This document shows, in pieces, positions 1 through 7,924 of a stretch of 64,000 nucleotides of DNA. Every line of letters starts with the position of its first letter. The stretch's first letter is position 1. Source of the DNA: G965233625 sp965233625. GTDB lineage: Bacteria; Planctomycetota; Planctomycetia; Pirellulales; Pirellulaceae. The stretch spans positions 6,448,001-6,512,000 of the forward strand of contig OZ247499.1 in the NCBI GenBank assembly GCA_965233625.1, given 5' to 3'. A program made the translations under genes and the position numbers. The notes beneath the pieces were generated by a model that had not been told where the DNA came from, made no database searches, and worked only from the letters and a program-made list of their open reading frames with translations.

Positions 1-18
1 GAACAAGGAGGAGAAACT

Positions 19-1623
19 GTGCCGCACGTTGAACATTCACGCCATTTCCGCAAGTTGCACCACTTGGCGACAGGCGTGCTTGCTTGGGGCTTGTTGCTGA
101 GTCTGGGATGCGGCGCCGGCGACAACGGACCAACGGCGGCGGACGATGATTCCGCTCCGGTGGCGCTGGCAGCGTCACCCGCGCGGAAATTGCTCACCGA
201 AGAATGGCACGCGATGTTCATCCGCAATGCCAAAGTCGGCCACAATCATTTCCGCCGGTTTGAAGTTACGCACGATGGCAAACCGCGTATCCGTTACAAA
301 GCCGAAGCAGAAATGACCGTTGGCCGCTACGGGCAGCAGACCACCCAGAAGATCAGCTATCAGTGCGACGAAACACCCGAAGGCCAGCTCATCAGCTTTC
401 GCACGTCCATCGGATCGGGCGATGAGGTTAACCGCACCAGCGGCGAAGTAGTGGATGGCAAACTGGAGATTGAACAGGAGACGGCCGGCAAGACCGTCAA
501 CTCCAGCATGGAATGGAAGCCAGAGTGGGGCGGCTTCTTCGCAGCGGAACAGTCACTGATTGAGAAGCCGTTGAAGCCGGGCGAAACACGCAAACTGAAA
601 TCGCTGCTGCCCGTCTTCAACACGCTTGGCGAAATCACCATGCACGCGGTACGGCAGGAGCCGGTGAAGATTCTCGACCAGCAGAAGCAGTTGATGCGCA
701 TGGAGCATGAAGTGAAGGTCGGCGAAACGACCGTCGCTTCGGTGCAGTGGTTTGACGACAGCGGGCGGATTCACAAAGCGCAGTTCCCCGCCATGCAGCA
801 GGTGACATATCTGGCCACCGAAAAGATCGCCACGGCGCCGTCGCCCGGCGCCGGTTTTGATCTGGGACTTTCAACCACGGTCAAAGTGGGCCGCGATATT
901 CCAACGCCGCATAAGACAAGCCGCGTCGTTTATCGTGCGACTTTGGCCAGCGATTCACCTGCGGATGTGTTCGCAACGAGCGGATCGCAGGAAGTGAAGA
1001 AGGTAGACGACCACACGGCCGAGATCACCGTGACTGCGATCACCGCCAATGTTCCAAAAGATCTGACGCCGGCCCGCACCAAACCGACGCCCAGCGATCG
1101 CGAACCGAACTCGATGATCCAGAGCGACGATGCAGAAATTGTCCGCATGGCGAAAGATGTCGCGCCCGGCGAGGCCGATTTGTGGACCCTCGCACAGTCG
1201 CTGGAACAATATGTCCACCGCGCGATCACAGAAAAAAACTTTTCGCAAGCTTTTTCTACCGCTGCCCAGGTGGCCAAGACGCGTGAGGGTGACTGCACGG
1301 AACACGCCGTGCTGCTGGCCGCGTTATGCCGCGCGCGGAACATCCCCGCGCGGACGGCGGTGGGGCTGGTGTATTTTCAGAAAGCACAGGGTTTTGCCTA
1401 TCACATGTGGACGGAAGTCTATATCAACGACCGCTGGATTCCGCTGGATGCCACGCTGGGCAATGGGGGGATCGGCGCGGCGCATCTGAAGATCAGCCAC
1501 TCGCATCTAGACGGGTCTGGCGCCTACGCGGCCTTCCTCCCTGTGGTGCAGGTACTGGGGCAGTTGAAGCTTGAAATCGTAGAAGTCCGTTACCCCGCAA
1601 AGACTTACAGCGAAACGCGTTAG
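19..1623 (+). CDS. Transglutaminase-like lipoprotein
   Basis: Predicted exported protein of 534 residues with a C-terminal transglutaminase-like cysteine peptidase fold. The start is GTG, preceded by a strong Shine-Dalgarno run (aaggagg) a few bases upstream. A hydrophobic signal ends in a lipobox-like LSLGC with Cys31 as the likely lipidated residue. The catalytic triad is visible: Cys426 in GDCTEHA, His462 in YHMW and Asp477 in PLDATLG. The roughly 350 residues between the signal and the core are beta-rich and match no domain I can name. The family includes peptidases and crosslinking enzymes, so the substrate cannot be predicted. It ends 156 bases before the ubiquitin-like gene; because it is exported it is unlikely to act in that cytoplasmic pathway. 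Confidence 0.85.
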   Translation: MPHVEHSRHFRKLHHLATGVLAWGLLLSLGCGAGDNGPTAADDDSAPVALAASPARKLLTEEWHAMFIRNAKVGHNHFRRFEVTHDGKPRIRYKAEAEMTVGRYGQQTTQKISYQCDETPEGQLISFRTSIGSGDEVNRTSGEVVDGKLEIEQETAGKTVNSSMEWKPEWGGFFAAEQSLIEKPLKPGETRKLKSLLPVFNTLGEITMHAVRQEPVKILDQQKQLMRMEHEVKVGETTVASVQWFDDSGRIHKAQFPAMQQVTYLATEKIATAPSPGAGFDLGLSTTVKVGRDIPTPHKTSRVVYRATLASDSPADVFATSGSQEVKKVDDHTAEITVTAITANVPKDLTPARTKPTPSDREPNSMIQSDDAEIVRMAKDVAPGEADLWTLAQSLEQYVHRAITEKNFSQAFSTAAQVAKTREGDCTEHAVLLAALCRARNIPARTAVGLVYFQKAQGFAYHMWTEVYINDRWIPLDATLGNGGIGAAHLKISHSHLDGSGAYAAFLPVVQVLGQLKLEIVEVRYPAKTYSETR

Positions 1624-1779
1624 TTTGGATTTCGCCCCGGAATCGGGTAATATATTGGCATCTGTGGCGAATACCTTTGCGGATATTGCTGTGATGAAGC
1701 CGCTGCGGCAGATTCAGCTTACCCAAACCTTTTTCCATTCGCTTCCATCCGTTTGTCCCTGGCTAGTAGGAGTACTGCA

Positions 1780-2067
1780 ATGGCAGACCAGGATACCCGG
1801 CAGGGAACCCGCGTTACGTTTCTGGACCAGACTGGCGCCAAGAGTGTTGACGCTGTGATTGCCGATAATGTCACCGTGAAACGCATCCTGCCGAACATTA
1901 TCACCAAGATGAACCTCCCGGTGATGGGCCCCGATGGTCAGCCCATGAGCTACAGCCTGGATCACAAAGAAGGCGGTAAACGCCTGCGTGAAGACGAAAC
2001 CCTTATCAACGCCTCGGTCAACGATGGCGACCATCTGATCGTCTATCCGGAAATTGTCGCCGGGTAG
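1780..2067 (+). CDS. Ubiquitin-like modifier (EsaB/YukD-like beta-grasp)
   Basis: Small 95-residue protein with the beta-grasp pattern of prokaryotic ubiquitin-like proteins: a first strand RVTFLDQTGA, a variable-length middle, the segment LREDETLINASVNDGDHLIV that resembles the last ubiquitin strands, and a C-terminus ending in Ala-Gly. No residues follow the final Gly, so it would be ready for adenylation without trimming. The ATG at 1780 is chosen over an upstream in-frame ATG at 1753 because GTAGGAG sits at ideal spacing and the fold begins there. It is first in a same-strand series of E2, JAMM, E1, JAMM, E2-like and RING genes, which strongly supports a role as the conjugated modifier. 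Function is inferred from fold and context; no target is evident. Confidence 0.85.
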   Translation: MADQDTRQGTRVTFLDQTGAKSVDAVIADNVTVKRILPNIITKMNLPVMGPDGQPMSYSLDHKEGGKRLREDETLINASVNDGDHLIVYPEIVAG

Positions 2068-2184
2068 TTGTTAGAGGTTAGAGATTAGTGGTTAGTGATT
2101 AGAAACTAGAGGTGAGTGATTGAGGTTGCGGCAGAGGTTGTCAGGAAGTCAAGAATTTCCAGCTAACCTCTAACCTCTAGCAAC
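2067..2184 (+). repeat. Long-armed inverted repeat between modifier and E2 genes
   Basis: A 17-base arm beginning at the last base of the modifier stop codon (to 2083) pairs with 2168-2184 at 16 of 17 positions, the exception being a possible G-U wobble. The 84-base loop itself contains degenerate repeats of GTTAGTGATT and GAGGTT. In RNA this could form a large stem separating the modifier from the downstream enzymes. There is no T-run, so it is not a standard intrinsic terminator. It could protect the upstream message, attenuate read-through, or be a mobile palindrome remnant. Confidence 0.7.
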
Positions 2185-2210
2185 GAACCTCTACAACGGA
2201 GCAGAGTTTC

Positions 2211-2885
2211 ATGCGCGATTCACCTCGTACCCGCCGTTTACGGAACGACCTGAAGGCGTTGGAAGAATTGTGCCTGGACAGTTCGATCATTTCTTTTACC
2301 GCGACGGGCGATCCGCCTGAGCAATACGTCATCCGCTTTGCCGGGAAAGGTGTCTGGCGGGCGGATGGTACGGGCGATATTTACACGCGTGACCATCACG
2401 AAGTGACGATCAATCTTGGCGCCTCGTACCCGCGGATGATGCCTGAACTTTCGTGGAAGACGCCCATCTTTCACCCCAACATTTCAGCCAGCGGGGTGGT
2501 CTGCCTGGGCGGTTACGGCACGCACTGGGTGCCTAGCGTCAAGCTGGATGAACTCTGCAGCATGCTTTGGGATATGATCCGCTACGCGAATTACGACGTC
2601 GAAAGCCCTTACAACCGCGAGGCTGCCAGCTGGACCCGCGTGCAGACCATGTACCATCTGCCGCTGGACAGTCGCCCCTTACGCGACCGGCTGGCGTCGG
2701 CGCCCGCTGACAACCGGCCGAAGCCCGCCAGCGAAAGCCGTAAGACGCAGGAGAATGCGATGGACGCCGTGCTGTTTCTGGGCGATACCGAAGTGCTGGA
2801 TGCGGAGATTATTGCACCGCCCGCTGATCCGTCCGTGGATGCGACTCCGGCGAGTACCGACGACGACATTCTGTTTATCGACTGA
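2211..2885 (+). CDS. E2-type ubiquitin-conjugating enzyme, active
   Basis: Predicted cytoplasmic conjugating enzyme of 224 residues with the UBC fold at about 1-155. The hallmark HPN is at residues 88-90 (PIFHPNISASG), followed by the expected active-site Cys98 in VVCLGG, then Trp106 and Pro108 as in eukaryotic E2s. It would accept the modifier from the adjacent E1 as a thioester and pass it to a target. The C-terminal tail (about 160-224) is polar and acidic and holds two similar short motifs, DAVLFLGDTE (185-194) and DDDILFID at the very end, that look like SUMO-interacting motifs. The ATG follows a GGAGCAGAG ribosome site. The core closely resembles the E2-like protein encoded later in the locus, suggesting duplication. 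Confidence 0.9.
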   Translation: MRDSPRTRRLRNDLKALEELCLDSSIISFTATGDPPEQYVIRFAGKGVWRADGTGDIYTRDHHEVTINLGASYPRMMPELSWKTPIFHPNISASGVVCLGGYGTHWVPSVKLDELCSMLWDMIRYANYDVESPYNREAASWTRVQTMYHLPLDSRPLRDRLASAPADNRPKPASESRKTQENAMDAVLFLGDTEVLDAEIIAPPADPSVDATPASTDDDILFID

Positions 2886-2934
2886 TTGAAGCCAGGCACG
2901 TTCTTGACCAGCGCTGGAAGAAAGGCGACCGGGG

Positions 2935-3474
2935 ATGAAGCCAATAGCCAAGCCCGCACCAGCCAGCCAAGGTGAAGCGAAGGTCCGCCCCATCGGCGAT
3001 ATCCATCGCCAGGCGCTTCCCATCTTTATTTCCGAGAGTGTTCTGGAAACGATCCTTGACTACTCGCACCGCGATCTATCGCGCGAACTAGGCGGCTTTA
3101 TGCTGGGTGGTTTGTTTGAGGATCGCAACCGGCAATATATAGAAGTCAGGAACTACCTGCCCGCGGCCGATGCCCGTTCGCGCGCCGCCTCGCTGACGTT
3201 CACGCACGATACATGGTCCACCATGACCCGGCAGGCGGAAGAGCAGTACCCGGACGACCGCGTCGTCGGCTGGCATCACACGCATCCGGGATTTGGCGTC
3301 TTCCTGTCGGGATACGACCTGTTTATTCATCGCAATTTTTTCGGTCTGGCCTGGCAGATCGCGATGGTTGTCGATCCCAAGCGGCAGGAGTTTGGCTTCT
3401 TCCAGTGGCGCGGCGAAGACATTGTCGATTGCGGCTTTCTGTGCGTACAGCCAGACGGCGCCCCTGCCCGTTGA
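2935..3474 (+). CDS. JAMM/JAB metallopeptidase (deconjugating), soluble
   Basis: Compact 179-residue JAB-domain protein with a complete JAMM zinc motif: Glu51 in ELGGFMLGG, His115 and His117 in WHHTHPGFG, Ser125 and Asp128 in LSGYD. Family members cleave isopeptide bonds after a modifier glycine, so this is the likely deconjugase. The modifier already ends in Gly, so precursor processing should not be needed. It has no signal peptide or membrane segment, unlike the longer JAMM protein two genes on, with which it shares FTHDTW and the active-site block. It starts 49 bases after the E2 gene and is followed 45 bases later by the E1 gene. Confidence 0.9.
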   Translation: MKPIAKPAPASQGEAKVRPIGDIHRQALPIFISESVLETILDYSHRDLSRELGGFMLGGLFEDRNRQYIEVRNYLPAADARSRAASLTFTHDTWSTMTRQAEEQYPDDRVVGWHHTHPGFGVFLSGYDLFIHRNFFGLAWQIAMVVDPKRQEFGFFQWRGEDIVDCGFLCVQPDGAPAR

Positions 3475-3519
3475 TTCACCACCGTTTGCTTCCAACTGCT
3501 TTATTCGACCCCGCAACTT

Positions 3520-4695
3520 ATGTCCGATGACCCGCTGGTAATTGACGATTCCGATAGATACTCACGCTTTCAGCTGATTGCCTGGTGGGATCAGCAGAAG
3601 CTACGCGATGCGAAAATACTGGTCGTAGGCGCCGGGGCGCTGGGCAACGAGGTGCTGAAGAATCTGGCGCTGTTGGGCATCGGAACCATTTACGTGGTGG
3701 ACTTCGATACGATCGAAGATTCCAACCTGACGCGCTCCGTGCTGTTCCGCCAGCGCGACCGTGGCCGCTCGAAAGCGGAAGTCGCGGCCGAAGCGATCCG
3801 CGATATGAACCCGGATACCCGCATCAAACCGCTGCAGTCCAACATCATTACCGGCGTCGGATTGGGCGTGTTCCGCGATGTAGATGTCGTGATCGGCTGC
3901 CTGGATAACCGCGAAGCGCGCCTGTGGGTCAACCGTTTCTGCTGGAAAGTGAATACGCCGTGGGTCGATGGCGGCATTCAAGAGATCAATGGCGTGGCCA
4001 AGGTCTTCGTCCCGCCTGACGGGCCGTGCTATGAATGCGCGATGACGGAAAACGACTACCGGTTGATTAACCTGCGTTACAGTTGCCCGCTGCTGAAGCA
4101 GGAAGACCTGCTCGCGGGCAAAGTGCCCACGGCGCCGACGATATCTTCGATGATTGGCGGGCTGCAAACGCAGGAAGCATTGAAATTGCTGCACGGCATA
4201 CCTGTCGATGCTGGCTCTGCGCTGGTGTGGAACGGCGTTGCCAATCAGTTCTACAAGTCGAAGTATCCGCACAAAGAAGACTGCCTGAGCCACGAGACTT
4301 ACCCCACCGCCACCGAACTGCCGCTGAGCGCCGATGCGCACACGGCAGCCGACCTGTTTGACGCCGTCGCCGGCGCCACGGGCGAAGACGCGTCGCAGAT
4401 GCAGCTTTCGCTCGACCGCGATCTTGTCGTCAGCCTGCATTGCCAGGCTTGCGACAGCACGACCCGCATTATGCGGGCCAGGCAGACGGTCGGCATGAAA
4501 GAAGCACAGTGCGAAAAATGCGGCGAAACGAGTAAGCCGCGACTGGAACACAACATTGCTGCCGGTTCGCCTCTGGCGGAAGAAACACTCGCCGACCTCG
4601 GCGTGGCAGCTTATGACATCGTCCGCGTCAGCACAACGCAAGGCGAAGATGTGTATCTGCTTGGCGCCGACCGCAGTAAAGCGATGGATGTGTGA
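3520..4695 (+). CDS. E1-type (ThiF/MoeB/UBA) modifier-activating enzyme
   Basis: ThiF-family adenylating enzyme of 391 residues. The nucleotide-binding loop is GAGALG (37-42), the acidic pair is DFD (61-63), and the NLTR segment (69-72) and DNREARLWVN (129-138) match the ATP/Mg site of the superfamily. CYEC at 170-173 is the usual first zinc pair. Cys189 in RYSCPLL lies where a thioester cysteine could act, but I cannot be sure of this. A C-terminal zinc ribbon (CQAC 308-311 and CEKC 331-334) precedes a short beta-rich end. In context it would adenylate the Ala-Gly modifier and load the E2. The ATG has only a weak ribosome site, but the conserved core begins soon after it. Confidence 0.92.
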   Translation: MSDDPLVIDDSDRYSRFQLIAWWDQQKLRDAKILVVGAGALGNEVLKNLALLGIGTIYVVDFDTIEDSNLTRSVLFRQRDRGRSKAEVAAEAIRDMNPDTRIKPLQSNIITGVGLGVFRDVDVVIGCLDNREARLWVNRFCWKVNTPWVDGGIQEINGVAKVFVPPDGPCYECAMTENDYRLINLRYSCPLLKQEDLLAGKVPTAPTISSMIGGLQTQEALKLLHGIPVDAGSALVWNGVANQFYKSKYPHKEDCLSHETYPTATELPLSADAHTAADLFDAVAGATGEDASQMQLSLDRDLVVSLHCQACDSTTRIMRARQTVGMKEAQCEKCGETSKPRLEHNIAAGSPLAEETLADLGVAAYDIVRVSTTQGEDVYLLGADRSKAMDV

Positions 4696-4760
4696 CGTTA
4701 ATCTGTCACTCCATCTGAAACCACGTTAGAGATCATTCACAGACGGGATACATCACCACG

Positions 4761-6275
4761 ATGGATCTTGATATCCAATTTGGCGACCTGGAAGAAAGCC
4801 GGCCGGAAACGCAACTGCGTCCGGACAAAAACCGGCACTTCGCAGTTTCGCCCTACGAAGATCCGGCAGCGCATGATCTGCCGATCTTTGTGGATGTGGA
4901 TGTGATGAAAGACATGGAGCGTCATGCGCTGACCGACACCAGTGTGGAACTGGGCGGCGTGCTGCTGGGCGGCCAGTACGAGGATGAGGACGGCAATCCG
5001 TTTGTCGTAATCTCGGACAGCCTCCGGGCGGAACATTACGAAGCCACTAAGGGAAGCTTTAAATTCACGCACGATACGTGGGAGCAGATCACCCGCCAGC
5101 GTGAAGAGTTTCCGCCTGAACTGCAGATGGTGGGCTGGTACCACACACATCCGGACTGGGGCGTTTTTCTGTCCGGTATGGATATGTTTATCTGCGATAA
5201 CTTTTTCAACAAGCCGCTGGATGTGGCTCTGGTGATTGATCCCTGCCGCGGCGACCGTGGCATGTTTATGTGGACAGGCGACCCCACCCAGCGGGTGCGC
5301 CGTTGCGATGGATTCCATCTTACTGCGTCGCGTTTCCGGGCGGAGGAACTCAACATGTTCGCCGCACAACTCGAACAGAGAATACCCATGTCAACTGGTT
5401 CAAACTATTCCCACATCGCTGGCAGTATCAGCCCTGGCGGTACGCCGGTCGTCAATGTGCAACAGGACCGTAGCCCGTGGCTGCCGTTGATGGCGCTGGT
5501 AATGTTCATCACGCAGACCGCGCTACTGGGCTTCGTGGCCTGGATGGTGCTGCAACCAGATCAGGAAAAGAAGAAGTCGCCAGAGACGGTCAGCATTGAG
5601 AAGCTGAACGAAACGCTGAATGACCGCTTCGATGAGTTCGAAGGCAAGCAGATTGATGAGATCCGCCGCGAAGCCAAAATCGAAGTGCTGAACCGGGTGA
5701 TCGAAAGCGAAACCGGCAAAGCGGATGTCGTTTCTGGCTATGCTGAGGCGCAGACGCAAATCGCGCAGCTACGCCGCGATAGCGTTGCCTATCAACTGGC
5801 CAAGGATCAACTGGACACGCAGATTGCGGTGCTCGCCAGACAACTAAAGGCCAAGGATGACCTGATTGCGGAGAAAGACATCACCATCCGCAACCGTCAG
5901 TCGGATTACGATCTGCTGGAAACCAATTATCGCAAACTGGAGCAGGAACTCGTCGCAACGCAGACAAGACTTAAAAAGCACGAGCCTGACACCGTGGTCA
6001 GAAAGCCTGAGGCTGGCAAACCCGAAAAGCCGGAGGAGGACGGCACACTGTGGTCAAGCGGCTGGGGGCTGGGGCTGCTGGTGGGCGGCGTGGCGTTGAC
6101 TTTGATCACCGCGATTGTGCTTGGCGCCATGAAGATGCATGCAGAAGAGGCGCCACAGAGCAGAGGCCCGGAGAATCAGCCCGGCGGCAGTGATGAAGCG
6201 GAGTTTTCCATCGAAGATGAACCGGCTTCGGGGAATTCCGGCAATGATCCGCCGCCTTCTGCGAATAACTCCTAA
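4761..6275 (+). CDS. Membrane-anchored JAMM/JAB metallopeptidase with coiled coil
   Basis: A 504-residue protein with an N-terminal JAMM domain (about 40-200): Glu63 in ELGGVLLGG, His128 and His130 in WYHTHPDWG, Ser138 and Asp141 in LSGMD. The domain is followed by a hydrophobic segment (about 240-264), a long charged coiled coil (about 275-407) with heptad-like Leu/Ile spacing, and a second hydrophobic segment (about 434-457). The acidic tail contains EAEFSIEDE. The architecture predicts a peptidase tethered to the inner membrane, with the coiled coil either in the periplasm as a loop or bundled with partners. Topology is uncertain. It is paralogous to the soluble JAMM protein upstream and would remove or edit modifier at the membrane. 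Confidence 0.88.
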   Translation: MDLDIQFGDLEESRPETQLRPDKNRHFAVSPYEDPAAHDLPIFVDVDVMKDMERHALTDTSVELGGVLLGGQYEDEDGNPFVVISDSLRAEHYEATKGSFKFTHDTWEQITRQREEFPPELQMVGWYHTHPDWGVFLSGMDMFICDNFFNKPLDVALVIDPCRGDRGMFMWTGDPTQRVRRCDGFHLTASRFRAEELNMFAAQLEQRIPMSTGSNYSHIAGSISPGGTPVVNVQQDRSPWLPLMALVMFITQTALLGFVAWMVLQPDQEKKKSPETVSIEKLNETLNDRFDEFEGKQIDEIRREAKIEVLNRVIESETGKADVVSGYAEAQTQIAQLRRDSVAYQLAKDQLDTQIAVLARQLKAKDDLIAEKDITIRNRQSDYDLLETNYRKLEQELVATQTRLKKHEPDTVVRKPEAGKPEKPEEDGTLWSSGWGLGLLVGGVALTLITAIVLGAMKMHAEEAPQSRGPENQPGGSDEAEFSIEDEPASGNSGNDPPPSANNS

Positions 6276-6328
6276 CGCATAAACACGGGGAGCGCTGCGC
6301 GCCGCTGCCAAGACCGGAGGAGCCTGAA

Positions 6329-7030
6329 ATGACTGAACAAGCACGGATCGACCGCATGGCGGCTGACCTGGAGGCCATGCGCGCCCTGCAGAAGGTGAGC
6401 ACCATCTTCAGCTTCGAGAGCACCGGCGATCCGCCAGACCGCTACACCGTGACGTTTCTGGGCAAAGCCCCGTGGCGCGAAACGGCGGCAACCTCTCAGG
6501 TGGATATTCTTGAACTCCATCAATGCGAAATCCGTCTACCTTACAGTTACCCGCGTCGTCCGCCCGATGTTCGCTGGCTGACGCCCTTGTTTCATCCCAA
6601 CGTGTCGTTCAGCGGATTTATCAATCTGCGTGAAATTGGCCTGCCGTGGGACGACGATCTGACGCTGGACCTGGTTTGCGAGCGGCTGTGGGATGTGGCC
6701 CGTTGCGCCTACATCGACCACGACAAAGCGGCCAATTATGCGGCGAAGAACTGGTTTCAGGACGAGTGCAACCTGCGGCTGCCCGTGGACACTCGTCCTT
6801 TGCGGGACACCAGCGTCCCCGCCAGCGCGAACATCATCCGCTATGAACGCCGCGGCGAAGACCGCACGCACGAGACGGCCAGCGGCCGCATGGTGATTTC
6901 GCTGCCAGAGTCTACGGAACCGGCTGATCTCTTTTTTATTGGAGACGAAACATCGCCGGAAGAAGCTGCGGGCGATTCGCTTGATGCTGGCAATGACGAC
7001 AACGACGTGCTGTACATTGGCTACGATTGA
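6329..7030 (+). CDS. E2-fold protein lacking the catalytic cysteine (UEV-like)
   Basis: A 233-residue UBC-fold protein clearly related to the active E2 of the same locus: both have TGDPP near residue 33, GKxxWR near 45-50 and RPLRD near 156-160. HPN is kept (89-91, PLFHPNVSFSG), but the position equivalent to Cys98 is Asn99 in GFINLRE, and no cysteine lies nearby. It therefore should not form a thioester. Catalytically dead E2 variants such as Mms2 pair with an active E2 and position the acceptor modifier; an analogous role is inferred. The acidic tail holds two motifs like those of the active E2, ADLFFIGDET (199-208) and DNDVLYIGYD at the end. The start has a strong GGAGGAG ribosome site. 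Confidence 0.88.
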   Translation: MTEQARIDRMAADLEAMRALQKVSTIFSFESTGDPPDRYTVTFLGKAPWRETAATSQVDILELHQCEIRLPYSYPRRPPDVRWLTPLFHPNVSFSGFINLREIGLPWDDDLTLDLVCERLWDVARCAYIDHDKAANYAAKNWFQDECNLRLPVDTRPLRDTSVPASANIIRYERRGEDRTHETASGRMVISLPESTEPADLFFIGDETSPEEAAGDSLDAGNDDNDVLYIGYD

Positions 7031-7117
7031 TTGTTGATGCACGTATAATGATCTTCGCAGACCGCTGCATCGCAGCGTAGCGGAGTAAGCGTTTTCCCTG
7101 GCCACAGGATATCTCCC

Positions 7118-7921
7118 GTGGAATGTTTTCTGGCGTTTCTGTTCATCGTCGTCATCGCCACCGCGATGGTGGTGATGGCTGCCTTCCGGCAGTCCGGCGC
7201 GGACCGGGTGAATCAGACGTTCCAGAATCTGGCGCGGCGGTTTCAAGGCACGTGCACACCTTCGGGCTGGTTTTCGCGGCCCAGTATCCGCTTCCGCTAC
7301 GGGGCAACGCACGCGCTGGTGACCACCAGCGGCAAACGCCGCGGCGAGCAGTTCACCCAGACGCTCATCAGCTGGCCGGACCACGACACGTATGCAGAGA
7401 TTTTTCCAGCAGTCCGGTCGCCGTTTGAATCCTCGTACGGCATGCCAGCGGAACTGCGTCTAGGCAACGCTGAGTTCGCCTCGCGATACATTGTCCGCAC
7501 GGGCGACCGCCCGCAGGTGGAGAAGTTTCTAAGCGAAGGCGTGCAGTGGCAGATTGACAAGCTGCGAAAACTGCTGGCCGATGATGACGTGCACATCACG
7601 CTTAACCACGGCCGCCTGCAGATCCGCAAACACACGGCTATCCGCCGCTTTGATCAACTGGAAGAGTTTGTCACGCTTTGCCTGGAGCTTTATGACCAGG
7701 GTATGCTGACACGTTCCGCGGGGATCGACTTTATTGAAGATGCAGCTGGCCCGGTGGGGGAAGCGGTCTGTCAGATCTGTTCAGAGGATATCACTACGGA
7801 TATGGTCTTCTGCCGCCGCTGTAAAACGCCGCATCATGTGGAGTGCTGGGAGTATCTGGGCCACTGCGCGGTGTATGGCTGCGGAGAGAAACGCTGCGTC
7901 GCACCCAAGGTTGCTAAGTAA
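7118..7921 (+). CDS. Membrane-anchored RING-type (Prok-RING) protein, putative E3
   Basis: A 267-residue protein with one N-terminal hydrophobic segment (about 3-22), an unrecognised mixed alpha/beta region, and a C-terminal zinc-binding module. Ligand spacing is Cys218-x2-Cys221-x10-Cys232-x2-Cys235-x4-His240-x2-Cys243-x6-Cys250-x4-Cys255, a C4HC3 cross-brace pattern. The ECWE and CAVYGC motifs are characteristic of bacterial RING-like domains reported near ubiquitin-like genes. In this locus it is the best candidate for a ligase or E2 adaptor at the inner membrane. The GTG at 7118 is chosen because it keeps the hydrophobic anchor; the ATG at 7123 is out of frame. The next gene starts 3 bases after its stop, so the two are translationally close. 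Confidence 0.85.
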   Translation: MECFLAFLFIVVIATAMVVMAAFRQSGADRVNQTFQNLARRFQGTCTPSGWFSRPSIRFRYGATHALVTTSGKRRGEQFTQTLISWPDHDTYAEIFPAVRSPFESSYGMPAELRLGNAEFASRYIVRTGDRPQVEKFLSEGVQWQIDKLRKLLADDDVHITLNHGRLQIRKHTAIRRFDQLEEFVTLCLELYDQGMLTRSAGIDFIEDAAGPVGEAVCQICSEDITTDMVFCRRCKTPHHVECWEYLGHCAVYGCGEKRCVAPKVAK

Positions 7922-7924
7922 GTT

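Noticed and set aside
19..1623. Transglutaminase-like protein as part of the modifier pathway
   Set aside because: It carries a lipoprotein signal and so would act outside the cytoplasm, and it is separated from the modifier gene by 156 bases.
3601..4641. A 346-codon open frame on the minus strand inside the E1 gene
   Set aside because: It is antisense to a well-conserved gene, has shadow-type codon pattern and no recognisable protein.
7044..7049. TATAAT as an internal promoter before the RING gene
   Set aside because: No matching -35 at the right distance; gene spacing fits cotranscription.
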